Shown: piece by piece, positions 32,554-41,253 of the stretch
How the letters are laid out: each line of letters opens with the position of its first letter
Numbering within the stretch: the stretch's first letter is position 1
Source of the DNA: Burkholderia sp. Ax-1719
GTDB lineage: Bacteria; Pseudomonadota; Gammaproteobacteria; Burkholderiales; Burkholderiaceae
NCBI RefSeq assembly: GCF_011753055.1
Contig: NZ_VWWJ01000001.1
Coordinates: 1-64,000, forward strand
DNA length: 64,000 nt
Reading direction: 5' to 3'
Position numbers and translations under genes: made by a program
Notes under the pieces: model-generated
Databases searched by the model: none
What the model was told of the DNA's origin: nothing
What the model saw: only the letters and a program-made list of their open reading frames with translations

Positions 32554-34131
32554 CTATGCGTGTTCGGCCGGCGTCATCTCAGGCGTCAGCGTATCGAGCA
32601 CACATGCGCACACACGATTGCGCCCGCTTGCCTTCGCGATCAGCAACTGGGCGTCGGCGGCTTCCAGCAACGCTTGCGCGCTGTGCTCGGCGCCTTCTAC
32701 AACGGTCACGGTCGCACAGCCCACGCTCACCGTCACCGCGCCCGCCTCGCTCTTCGCATGCGCAATGCGCAGCCCCTCCACCGCATGACGCACGCGTTCC
32801 GCGATACGCGCGGCCTCCTGCGCATCGGTATCGGGCAGCACCACGGCGAATTCCTCACCGCCATAACGCGCGGCCATATCCTGCGCGCGTCGCGCCTGCC
32901 CGCCGATAGCCTGCGCCACGCTACGTAGCACTTCGTCGCCCACCGCATGACCGTATTCGTCGTTGAAGAGCTTGAAACGGTCGATGTCGATAAACAATAG
33001 GGATAGCTTACGGTTTTTTCGCATTGCACGACGCCATTCTTCATCCAGCCGAGCATCCAGCGCGCGGCGGTTGCTCAAGCCCGTGAGCGCGTCGGTCAGC
33101 GACAGTTTGCGCAGTTTCGCGAGTGCCTTGTAACGCGAGCGCAGCGCGCTTTCCAGCGCCATCGTTCCGACCGCCAACGTGAGCGCAAACGCCACCGCCA
33201 GCGCGCCCTGCCAGATCGCCTGACGCCGCCAGTTGCCCAGCGTCTGCGCGGTCGAAGGCGTCACGACCACCGCGAGCGGCGCGCCATTGACACGCGCCAC
33301 ACAATAGTTCGCACCCGCAGGATCGATACGTTCGATGACACCGGCCGCCGCTTCCTGCACGGCGAGCGGCGACGCGTCGTCCGGATGCATCGCATTGGCC
33401 AGCACGACGCCATTTTCACGCACGACGCGCACTGCATCGACATCGCGCGAATCGAAACTGCTGATAAAGCGCTGGAGATTGTCGAGTCGCACGATCAACA
33501 CCGCCACGCCGTCAAAAGACTGGCCAGGTGCGGCGATGCCGCGCGCGAGTGCAATCGAGCGTCGTCCGTCGCGAATCCGCGAGGCGAGCGGTTGCGAAAC
33601 ATAGAGTGTGCGCGGCGTGCCGCGCGCGAACGCCTGGAAGTAGTCGCGATCGTGCAGATCGACGCGTGCCGCCGACGGGTTGTCTACCGGAGCGTCGAGC
33701 ATGCCGTCCGCGCCAACGATAAAGGCATCGTCGAGCAGTTCATGCGAGATCGCCTGACCAAAACGGATACGTTCTCGAACGTTAGCGCTGATCGGCGCGG
33801 TCGGACTATGCGCCGATGCCGCCATGTCCGCGAGCAGCGCATCGTAGATGGTCATATTGGCGCTCAGGCCGCCCGCGACGAGGGACGCGACGCTTTGCGC
33901 GCGTTCGTGAGCGCGCTCGACGCGGCCCGCGCGATCGGCGGTGAGCCATGCCGCCGTGCTGGCAAGCACCACGATGGCGCACAGGACGCCCGCAACGGAA
34001 ATCAGATTGGGATGCGCGTCGACGGCGGCGAGCAGGCCACGCGACCAGCTGCGCAGCACGCGGCCGGCGCGAGCGAATGGCGCGGTGACACTTCGGGGGA
34101 ACACGATTTTTTCTCCTTGTGCTTCGGGCAA
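32554..34131 (-). CDS. Membrane diguanylate cyclase with extracytoplasmic sensor
   Basis: This is a 525-residue protein. Membrane segments are near 43-63 and 307-330. Between them is a periplasmic sensor of the double-Cache/PDC type, with the characteristic DRDYFQAFARGTPRTLYVSQPL. The C-terminal GGDEF domain starts near SLTDALTGLSNRRALD (344-359) and has GGEEF at 424-428. The product-inhibition site RxxD is present as RAQD (415-418), exactly five residues ahead. It should make cyclic di-GMP in response to a periplasmic small molecule. It is divergent from an unusual regulator gene at 34288. Confidence 0.93.
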   Translation of the reverse strand: MPEAQGEKIVFPRSVTAPFARAGRVLRSWSRGLLAAVDAHPNLISVAGVLCAIVVLASTAAWLTADRAGRVERAHERAQSVASLVAGGLSANMTIYDALLADMAASAHSPTAPISANVRERIRFGQAISHELLDDAFIVGADGMLDAPVDNPSAARVDLHDRDYFQAFARGTPRTLYVSQPLASRIRDGRRSIALARGIAAPGQSFDGVAVLIVRLDNLQRFISSFDSRDVDAVRVVRENGVVLANAMHPDDASPLAVQEAAAGVIERIDPAGANYCVARVNGAPLAVVVTPSTAQTLGNWRRQAIWQGALAVAFALTLAVGTMALESALRSRYKALAKLRKLSLTDALTGLSNRRALDARLDEEWRRAMRKNRKLSLLFIDIDRFKLFNDEYGHAVGDEVLRSVAQAIGGQARRAQDMAARYGGEEFAVVLPDTDAQEAARIAERVRHAVEGLRIAHAKSEAGAVTVSVGCATVTVVEGAEHSAQALLEAADAQLLIAKASGRNRVCACVLDTLTPEMTPAEHA

Positions 34132-34218
34132 TCATGCAAACGAAGCGGTCAGGAACTAGCCGCGTTGTCGAAATCCCGAAGTCATGGCTCTATTCTGACG
34201 CGGCGCTTGAGCGCGCCC

Positions 34219-34259
34219 TATCGCAGAATCGCGATACTCGTGTAGAGAAATCGCTACAC
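34219..34259. promoter_or_regulatory. Two adjacent dyads upstream of the pseudo-receiver regulator
   Basis: TATCGC-N6-GCGATA (34219-34236) is followed by GTGTAG-N8-CTACAC (34240-34259). Both arm pairs are perfect. They lie 29-69 bp before the regulator ATG at 34288 in the 156-bp divergent gap, and are candidate operators for self-control or for the cyclase promoter. Confidence 0.45.
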
Positions 34260-34287
34260 TCGAAGCAAACCATGCACGGGGGCGTGA

Positions 34288-35979
34288 ATGAGCACGAGCA
34301 TCGTCATCGCGGAAGGACAGACCGTCACGCGCCAGGCCGTGCGTCTGCTGGTCGAGCGGGCCGGCTACCGTGTGCTCGCAGAGGCCGCCGATGGCATGAG
34401 CGCGGTGCAACGCATGCTGCAGCATCGGCCGGATATCGTCGTCATCGGTCTGCAGATGCGCCGCCTTTCAGGGCTGGAGGCGATCCGCCGCATCCACCGC
34501 GAATTACCACGTACACGGATCGTCGTGCTTTCCGCGCTGGACAGCGCGCATTCGATGAGTCTGTGCGCACAGGCCGGCGCCACCGCTTTCGTTAGCAAAC
34601 AAGGTGAGTTATCCGAACTGATTTCCGCGCTCGACGCTGTGCGCCGCGGACGTAGCTGGTTTCCCGCCATGGTCGAGGGCAGCGCATCGTCGGAGGCGGC
34701 GCAGCTCGATGCGCTATCCGCGCGCGAGCGTCTCGTGCTCTCTTACCTCGTGAAAGGCGAACGTCTGCGCCACATCGCCGCCGAACTCGCGCTGAGCGAA
34801 AGCACCGTGAGCACCTATAAAAGGCGTCTGCTGGAAAAGCTCAATGCGGCTTCCGTGGTCGAACTCGCCGAGATCGTCAGGCGCAGCGAAGCGGATGCTC
34901 CGCCCGCCGCCAGCCCCGCGCCGGTACGCGCGGTGCTCGATGCGCTGCCATTTCACGCGACCATTCGCGACCCCGCCGGACGTGTGCTTTTCCTGAACCG
35001 CTATGGCCGCGAAGCGCTCGGCGAACGCGCGCAGCGACTCACAAATACCGATTTTGTCGAGCACGCGGCATTGCTGGGCATTCCGACCGACCAGGCCAGC
35101 GAACTCGAATATGTATTCGCCGATGCCGTGCGCAGCGGCAAGGCGTACCGCCGCGAGATCACCCTCGATGGCATGAACGGCATCGTAGCCGCCCTGCACT
35201 GGGGCGCGCCGCTCAACGACGGCAACCGGCGCGACGCCATGCTCTGCGGCAGCATCAACGTAACGGATCAGGAAGAAGCGTTCGTGGCGCTGCGCGAACA
35301 GCTCGCACAGGCCGAGCTCAGTGCGCGCCAGAAGGACGGTTTGATCCAGCATTGCCTGCAGACGCTTGCGCCGGAGATCGGCCGGCTAGGCGCGTTGATC
35401 GCCCAAGCGCCCAGCGCTCGCGCTGTGGCAGAAGCAGGCGCTGCCGTCGATGCGCTGCGTGCAAGCCTGAACCGGCTCGCCCTGCTCGCGCGCGTCCACG
35501 ACGACACGGCGTCGAGCACGCTGGAGCGCTGTACGCCCGCAGCGCTCGTGCGTTCGGCCATCGACCAGGCCGGCTTGCGCCACGCGCAGGCGAAGATCGC
35601 GCTGGAGATCGCCACACCGCATTCTGCCGCGCGCACGGCGTGGCTCGACCGACAGGCCTTCGACGATCTGCTGGGCCTGCTGCTCGACGCGGCGCTCGGC
35701 AATACGCGCGACATGCGAGCCGTCAGGCTCGAACTGAAGACTTCGGCACGCTCGCGCGGCCTGCTCGATCTGCAGCTTGTCATCGATGCGGTGACTTCCG
35801 CCGCCCACCGCACGACACGCAGGCGCAAGCGCGACGCGTGGCTCATGCCGGCCTGCCAGAAGATCGCGCACAGAATAGGCGCGTCGCTCGACCACGTCGA
35901 CAACGGTCCGCGTTGCCGCTTCACGCTCAAAACCCAGATGCAGCGCACGCAGGATCGGCTGTACAAAGAACCACGCTGA
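34288..35979 (+). CDS. Pseudo-receiver/LuxR/PAS/kinase-like hybrid regulator
   Basis: This is a 563-residue protein. Residues 1-120 have a receiver fold, but the phosphorylated Asp is replaced by Gly (PDIVVIGLQMRRLSG, G54) and the acidic pair is E9-G10. The Ser/Thr (S82) and Lys (K104 in FVSK) remain. Residues about 135-200 are a LuxR helix-turn-helix (LSARERLVLSYLVKGERLRHIAAELALSESTVSTYK). Residues about 215-335 look like a PAS domain (FHATIRDPAGRVLFLNRYGREAL). The C-terminal 220 residues resemble a histidine-kinase dimerisation and ATPase region without a clear phospho-His or N-box Asn (LLLDAALGNTRD). The HTH in the middle and the sensor behind it is the reverse of the usual NarL layout. 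It probably works without phosphorylation. Confidence 0.85.
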   Translation: MSTSIVIAEGQTVTRQAVRLLVERAGYRVLAEAADGMSAVQRMLQHRPDIVVIGLQMRRLSGLEAIRRIHRELPRTRIVVLSALDSAHSMSLCAQAGATAFVSKQGELSELISALDAVRRGRSWFPAMVEGSASSEAAQLDALSARERLVLSYLVKGERLRHIAAELALSESTVSTYKRRLLEKLNAASVVELAEIVRRSEADAPPAASPAPVRAVLDALPFHATIRDPAGRVLFLNRYGREALGERAQRLTNTDFVEHAALLGIPTDQASELEYVFADAVRSGKAYRREITLDGMNGIVAALHWGAPLNDGNRRDAMLCGSINVTDQEEAFVALREQLAQAELSARQKDGLIQHCLQTLAPEIGRLGALIAQAPSARAVAEAGAAVDALRASLNRLALLARVHDDTASSTLERCTPAALVRSAIDQAGLRHAQAKIALEIATPHSAARTAWLDRQAFDDLLGLLLDAALGNTRDMRAVRLELKTSARSRGLLDLQLVIDAVTSAAHRTTRRRKRDAWLMPACQKIAHRIGASLDHVDNGPRCRFTLKTQMQRTQDRLYKEPR

Positions 35980-35985
35980 AACCGC

Positions 35986-36900
35986 CTATTCCAGCGGCAC
36001 CGTCCCCACTGCCGGTTTCGCACGCTGCAGCAGTTCCACCAGCCGTTGCGCGAGCGGCGACACATAGCCGCCCGCCCGCACGATTGCGCCCACGCTGCGG
36101 CCCAACTCCAGCTCACCCGGATCGACATTCAACCGCACCAGTCCGCGCTGCGCATTCGCAGAGGCATTTCCGGCGATGCACAGCATGCGCGAACCACGCA
36201 GCAACTCCAGCAGCGCAGGCACCGCGAAATCCGTCTCCACACGCAGGGCGGGTTCGGGCAGTCCCTGGCGGCGAAACGCGTCGTTGACCTGGCGGCGCAG
36301 CGGAATATTCATGCCCGGCAGCAGCCATTCCTCGCCAACCAGATCGCGCAGCTTCAATCGGGCCTTGCGCTGCAACGGATGCGATTCGTCGGCCATGACG
36401 TAAAGGCGGTCGTTGAACAGCGGCACCGTGGCGAATTCGCGGCCGACGTCGGGCGGCTCCGGCGCAACGGCCATATCCAGTTCGCCCGCGCTCATCAGCG
36501 CAAACAGATCGTTGGCCAGGCGTCGGCGCAAGCGCAGGCGCGCGGCGGGACGCTCGTTCATCAGCTGACGGCATGCCCGCAGTACGATGGAATCCGGCAC
36601 CGTAGGCGAATAGCCCACCCGCAGAATGCCTTGCTCGCCCGTCTGGATCGCGCGCAATTCCTTGAGCGCGTCCTCGTATTCGAGCGCGATACGCCGAGCA
36701 CGCTCCACAAACACCATCCCGCCCGGCGTGAGCGCCACGCCGTTCGGACTGCGGTGAAAGAGGGCCAGGCCCACTTCACTCTCGATCCGCTTGATCGCCT
36801 TGGTGAGCGCAGGCTGGCTCATGCCCAGCGCCTCTGCTGCCTTGCCGATTCCTCCGCAACGTTGGACTTCGAGCAGATAGTCCAGATCGCGTGTCTCCAT
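35986..36900 (-). CDS. LysR-family regulator of the alkyl-sulfate/acyl-CoA cluster
   Basis: This is a 304-residue LysR-type protein. The helix-turn-helix is at 5-62 (DLDYLLEVQRCGGIGKAAEALGMSQPALTKAIKRIESEVG), and the effector domain follows from about 90. It is divergent from the acyl-CoA synthetase operon with a 93-bp gap holding a dyad. Alkylsulfatase genes are often controlled by a LysR protein (SdsB in Pseudomonas), which fits this arrangement. The stop is 6 bp from the stop of the regulator gene on the other strand. Confidence 0.9.
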   Translation of the reverse strand: METRDLDYLLEVQRCGGIGKAAEALGMSQPALTKAIKRIESEVGLALFHRSPNGVALTPGGMVFVERARRIALEYEDALKELRAIQTGEQGILRVGYSPTVPDSIVLRACRQLMNERPAARLRLRRRLANDLFALMSAGELDMAVAPEPPDVGREFATVPLFNDRLYVMADESHPLQRKARLKLRDLVGEEWLLPGMNIPLRRQVNDAFRRQGLPEPALRVETDFAVPALLELLRGSRMLCIAGNASANAQRGLVRLNVDPGELELGRSVGAIVRAGGYVSPLAQRLVELLQRAKPAVGTVPLE

Positions 36901-36912
36901 GGCATTCCCTTT

Positions 36913-36930
36913 GGTTATGGGTTTATAGCC
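36913..36930. promoter_or_regulatory. Candidate LysR operator
   Basis: GGTTAT-GGGTTT-ATAGCC is a dyad with 5 of 6 arm pairs in the divergent gap, 13-30 bp before the LysR start. LysR proteins bind T-N11-A dyads, and this site fits that form loosely. Confidence 0.4.
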
Positions 36931-36993
36931 ACCACTTCATTGCGGTGATGACCGACATATTACACACTGGGTCGACATTCATTGGAGACCTGA

Positions 36994-38559
36994 ATGAGCT
37001 TCCCGTATTTTCTGCGGCGCGCCGCGGCCTATTGGGGCGACGTGCCCGCCGTGATTCATCGCGACCGTACACTGACCTACCGACAACTCGAAGCGCGCTC
37101 GAACCAGCTCGCACATGCGCTGCTCGCGCTCGGCCTGCAACGCGGCGATCGTGTGGCCGTGCAGGCGCGCAACTGCGCGGAACTCGTCGAGATCGAATGC
37201 GCGCTCTATAAAGCCGGCCTCGTGAAAGCCGCGCTCAATCCGCGCTTCACCGCGGCGGAAGCCAGCGACGTGGCGGAAAACTGCACGCCGCGCGTGCTGA
37301 TCGCCGGTCAAGGCTACGCTGGCTATACCCGCGCGACGCCCGGCTTCGAGAGCGTGGAGGCCTTTATCGCCATCGGCGGCGGCGAGGGTTATCTCGACTA
37401 TGAGGCGCTGCTCGCGCAGGCCGCATCGCATGCGACAGAGATCGTCAATCACGCCGACGATCTCGCCGTGCTGCATTTTTCCTCGGGATCGACGGGCAAG
37501 ATCAAGGCCGCGATGCAGAGCTACGGCAACCGCATGGCCTCGCTGCGCAAGCTGCTGATGGGCATGGACACGCAGCCGCGTCCGGGCGACCGCCTCGCGC
37601 TGGTGGGGCCGATCACGCACGCGTCCGGCATGCTCATGCAGCCCTTTCTCTATGGCGGCGCCACGCTGGTGCTGTTCGACCGCTTCGAGCCCGCCGCTTT
37701 TCTCGCCGATCTGGAACGCCTGAAGGTCACGCACGTTTTCATGGTGCCCGCGATGGTGAATATGCTGCTCAACGAGCCCGCGCTCATGCGCACCGACCTG
37801 AGCGCACTGAAATCGCTTTCCTATGGCGCCGCGCCCATGGCCCCCGCGCGCATAGAAGAAGCGTGGGCGCGCTTCGGGCCGATTCTCTCGCAGGGCTATG
37901 GCGCGAGCGAATCGACCTCCGGCGTCACCCGCCTCACCGTGGCCGATCACGCCTACGCGATAGCCCAGCGGCCCGAACGTCTCGCTTCCTGCGGCCGGCC
38001 GATGGGCGAAACGGAAGTGCGCGTGATCGACGAAAACGGTCGGCCGCTCGCGGCCGGTGAAGTGGGCGAAATCGCCGTGCGCGGCGAAGACGTATTCAAG
38101 GGCTACTGGGGCGCGCCGGAACTCAGCGCGGAAGTGCTGGTGAATGGCTGGCTGCTGACCGGCGACCTCGCGCGCACCGACGAAGACGGCTACCTCTATC
38201 TGGTCGACCGCAAGAAGGACATGATCATTTCGGGCGGCTTCAACGTCTATCCCACCGAAGTCGAGGCGGTGCTTTACCAGCATCCCGACGTGCTCGAAGC
38301 ATGCGTATTCAGCGTGCCCGACGAGCGCTGGGGCGAAGGCGTCAAGGCCGCCGTGGTGCTCAAGCCGCAGCGCGCGAATGCTGCACAAACCGCCAGCGCC
38401 GACGACCTCGTCGCACACTGCCGTACGCTGCTGGCCGACTACAAGCTGCCGCGCTCGATCAGCTTCGTGAGCGAGCTGCCGCGCAATGCGAGCGGCAAGA
38501 TCGCCCGCAAGATTGTGCGCGAACAATACTGGCAAGGCGCGGATCGCCGCGTCAATTGA
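36994..38559 (+). CDS. AMP-forming acyl-CoA synthetase
   Basis: This is a 521-residue adenylate-forming ligase. The AMP loop is HFSSGSTGKIKAAM (about 160-175), a variant of the usual SGTTGxPK. Other core motifs are SYGAAPMAP, SQGYGASEST, LTGDLARTDEDGYLYLVDRKKDMIISGG (hinge) and the catalytic Lys region NASGKIARK near the end. It activates a carboxylic acid with ATP and CoA in the cytosol. It is the first gene of the plus-strand operon and is followed by an acyl-CoA dehydrogenase. Together with the alkylsulfatase it suggests that the fatty acid left after sulfate removal and alcohol oxidation is fed to beta-oxidation. Aryl acids are a possible alternative. Confidence 0.9.
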   Translation: MSFPYFLRRAAAYWGDVPAVIHRDRTLTYRQLEARSNQLAHALLALGLQRGDRVAVQARNCAELVEIECALYKAGLVKAALNPRFTAAEASDVAENCTPRVLIAGQGYAGYTRATPGFESVEAFIAIGGGEGYLDYEALLAQAASHATEIVNHADDLAVLHFSSGSTGKIKAAMQSYGNRMASLRKLLMGMDTQPRPGDRLALVGPITHASGMLMQPFLYGGATLVLFDRFEPAAFLADLERLKVTHVFMVPAMVNMLLNEPALMRTDLSALKSLSYGAAPMAPARIEEAWARFGPILSQGYGASESTSGVTRLTVADHAYAIAQRPERLASCGRPMGETEVRVIDENGRPLAAGEVGEIAVRGEDVFKGYWGAPELSAEVLVNGWLLTGDLARTDEDGYLYLVDRKKDMIISGGFNVYPTEVEAVLYQHPDVLEACVFSVPDERWGEGVKAAVVLKPQRANAAQTASADDLVAHCRTLLADYKLPRSISFVSELPRNASGKIARKIVREQYWQGADRRVN

Positions 38560-38601
38560 CCTTCAATTGACCACTCATTGATTCATTCAGGATAGCGAAT
38601 C

Positions 38602-39777
38602 ATGTTCGACTACGTGACCGATCCGGTCTTCGATGCCACCCGCGAAGGCATCCGCCGTTTCGTGGCCGAAGAGCTTGCGCCGATGGAGCGCGAACTCGGC
38701 CTCGATTCCGAAAGCGTCTGGCCGCGCGACGTATTGCGCCGTGTCTGGAAGCGCTCGGCGGAACTGGGCTTTTATTCGGCCTGCCTGCCCGTTCAACTGG
38801 GCGGCAAGGGCTTTTCGGTGCTGCAGCAATGTGCGCTCAAGGCCGACCTCGCAGCCAGCGGCTGTTCGCTCGCAATGCATGTGCTAGGCGATCTGGGCGG
38901 CCCGCCGCGAGTGGGCAATATGCTCAAGTACGCGACGCCCGATCAATTGCAGCGCTATTTCATGCCGGTGATCAAGGGCGAAAAGTCCACCTGCTTCGCA
39001 CTGACCGAGCCGCATTCCGGCTCGGACGCGCAAAGCATCCGCACCACCGCAGTCGAAGACGGCGACGACCTGATCGTGAACGGCCATAAGCACTACATCA
39101 GCGGCGCGCCGTTTGCGGACTTCGCCATCGTGATGTGCGTGACCGACGCATCCACCACCCCGCCTGCCATCAGTGCGGTGCTGGTCGACCTCGATCTGCC
39201 AGGCGTAACGGTCGAGCAGGAGTACGTGCCGATGTCGGGCCAGCATATCGATGCCGATATCCGCTTCGACAACGTGCGCGTACCGCGTGCAAATCTGTTC
39301 GGCGGCGCGGGCAACGGCTTCAAGCTTGGCATGTCGCGCATCAACGTGAACCGGCTGCTGCACTGCCCGACGATGCTCGGCCTCGCCACCTCGGTCTATG
39401 AGGCGTCGCTCGACTATGCACGCAGCCGTCGCCAGTTTGGCGGCCCCATCGCACGCTTCCAGGCGATCCAGCACATGCTCGCCGATATGGCCGCCACGCT
39501 GTGGGCCTGCGAAAGCATGATCGCGCAGACAGCCGCGCTCGCGGACGCAGGCGGCGATCTGCGCATGAAGGCGGCCGCCTGCAAGGTGTTCGTTTCCGAG
39601 CGCTGTTTCGAAGTGGCCGACAAGGCCGTGCAGATTCACGGCAACATCGGCGTCACGCGCCATCATCCGGTGGAGCAGGCATTCCGCAAACTGCGCATGT
39701 TCCGCATTTTCACGGGCACGAGCGAGATTCAGCGCAATACGATTGCGCGCGCGATTCTCGAACCCGCCGCCGCGTAA
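38602..39777 (+). CDS. Acyl-CoA dehydrogenase
   Basis: This is a 391-residue FAD enzyme for the first step of beta-oxidation. The family signatures CFALTEPHSGSDAQSIRT (about 133-150) and QIHGNIGVTRHHPVEQAFRKLRMFRIFTGTSEIQRNTIAR (near 345-385) are present. A catalytic Glu is expected in the C-terminal domain near GTSEIQ. The spacing to the synthetase is 42 bp and to the MFS gene 73 bp, with a short GC-rich stem (39808-39826) in the second gap. Chain length preference is not readable. Confidence 0.93.
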   Translation: MFDYVTDPVFDATREGIRRFVAEELAPMERELGLDSESVWPRDVLRRVWKRSAELGFYSACLPVQLGGKGFSVLQQCALKADLAASGCSLAMHVLGDLGGPPRVGNMLKYATPDQLQRYFMPVIKGEKSTCFALTEPHSGSDAQSIRTTAVEDGDDLIVNGHKHYISGAPFADFAIVMCVTDASTTPPAISAVLVDLDLPGVTVEQEYVPMSGQHIDADIRFDNVRVPRANLFGGAGNGFKLGMSRINVNRLLHCPTMLGLATSVYEASLDYARSRRQFGGPIARFQAIQHMLADMAATLWACESMIAQTAALADAGGDLRMKAAACKVFVSERCFEVADKAVQIHGNIGVTRHHPVEQAFRKLRMFRIFTGTSEIQRNTIARAILEPAAA

Positions 39778-39850
39778 AAACGTGCAACGTGGCGCATGAA
39801 TAGACAAGGCGCGCTTCCGACGCGCCTCCAGAACAAGTCCGGAGACAGGC

Positions 39851-41176
39851 ATGTCCGCTAACGCTAGCGACTATCGGCCCGCGCGCGCGTGGTCGATCGC
39901 CATCATGCTCGCGCTGATGATGATGGTGAATTTCCTCGACAAGATCGTGTTCGGCATGGTGTCCGTGCCGATGATGCGCGATCTTGGCCTCACGCCCACG
40001 CAGTTCGGCTTGATTGGCGGCAGCCTCAACTGGTTGTTCGCCATTTCCGCGGTGATCGGCGGCATGCTCGCCGATCGCGTCGCCACCCGCCTCATCCTGC
40101 TGCTGATGGCGCTGTCGTGGTCGCTGCTGCAATTGCCCATGTTGTTTGCAAGCTCGATGAGCGTGATCCTCGTGCTGCGCGTGTTGCTGGGCGCTGGCGA
40201 AGGTCCGGCCTCGCCGGTCGCACTGCATGCGATCTACAAGTGGTTCCCCGACGAAAAGCGCGGCCTGCCCGCCGCCGTGCTGTATCAGGGCAGCGCACTG
40301 GGCCTCTTTATCGCGGGACTGGCGATTCCGCTCGTGACGGCGCGCTGGGGCTGGCGCGCGAACTTCGTGGTGCTCGCGGTGCTGGGCTTCGTGTGGTGTG
40401 CGTGCTGGCTGGTCTTCGGCGCGGAAGGGCCGCTGGGTTCGTCGCTGCGCTCATCAGCCAAGGGACACGCGCAAGACGGCCAGATCACGCAGCGCGTGCG
40501 CTGGCGCGTGCTGCTTGCGGATCGCACCATCGTCGGCAATTTCTGCGGCCATTTCGCGGCGAACTGGGTGCTCGCCACCTCGCTTACCTGGATGCCGCAT
40601 TATCTGCAGGCGGGTCTTGGCTATAGCGCCAGCACATCGGGGCGACTCTTCGCGCTCTTTGTCGGCATCACCACGCCGATGGGTCTTGGCCTCGCCTGGC
40701 TCTCGCAACGGATGCTTTGCGCGGGCATGCCCTCGCGGCAATCGCGTGGGATCTTTATCGCCGTGGCGCTGGGCGTGGCGGGCTTGATGCGCATGGTGGT
40801 GTTCGTGCCGGCGCTCGGCCCCTTCGAGAAAGTGCTGCTGCTCACACTCAGCAGCGGGCTTACGCTCGCAATGTATTCGGTCGGTCCGGCAATGCTCAGC
40901 GAAGTCGCGCCCGACGGGCAGCGCGGCGCGATTCTCGCCTTGAGCAATGCGATCGGCTCGCTGGCGGGCCTGAGCGCTCCATTGCTGACGGGCGTGCTGA
41001 TCCAGCATGCGCACGGCAATACCGCCATCGGCTTTGAACAATCGTGTGTGCTGGCTGGCTTCGTGTTGATCGGCTGCGGCGCGCTATGTGCACGCTGGCT
41101 CGACCCACAACGCTCGCGCGCTGCGCTGCGCGCACTTCCGGAACCGGAATTCGCGGCCTCTCGCATCACGCACTGA
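39851..41176 (+). CDS. MFS transporter (anion:cation symporter type)
   Basis: This is a 441-residue inner-membrane protein with 12 hydrophobic segments. MMMVNFLDKIVFGMVSVPMM, GGMLADRVATRL (motif A) and LLGAGEGPASPVALHAIYKWFPDEKRG are hallmarks of the ACS subfamily, which takes up organic anions such as sugar acids, phthalate or tartrate. In this operon the likely substrate is an organic acid or alkyl sulfate. The ATG at 39851 has GGAGAC upstream. Confidence 0.9.
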   Translation: MSANASDYRPARAWSIAIMLALMMMVNFLDKIVFGMVSVPMMRDLGLTPTQFGLIGGSLNWLFAISAVIGGMLADRVATRLILLLMALSWSLLQLPMLFASSMSVILVLRVLLGAGEGPASPVALHAIYKWFPDEKRGLPAAVLYQGSALGLFIAGLAIPLVTARWGWRANFVVLAVLGFVWCACWLVFGAEGPLGSSLRSSAKGHAQDGQITQRVRWRVLLADRTIVGNFCGHFAANWVLATSLTWMPHYLQAGLGYSASTSGRLFALFVGITTPMGLGLAWLSQRMLCAGMPSRQSRGIFIAVALGVAGLMRMVVFVPALGPFEKVLLLTLSSGLTLAMYSVGPAMLSEVAPDGQRGAILALSNAIGSLAGLSAPLLTGVLIQHAHGNTAIGFEQSCVLAGFVLIGCGALCARWLDPQRSRAALRALPEPEFAASRITH

Positions 41177-41253
41177 GTCTGCGCACCCAACGTCCTCACC
41201 ATGCCGGGCGCGACGTGGATAGCACGTCCCGACCGGCGAGTCTTCCCGAGATC

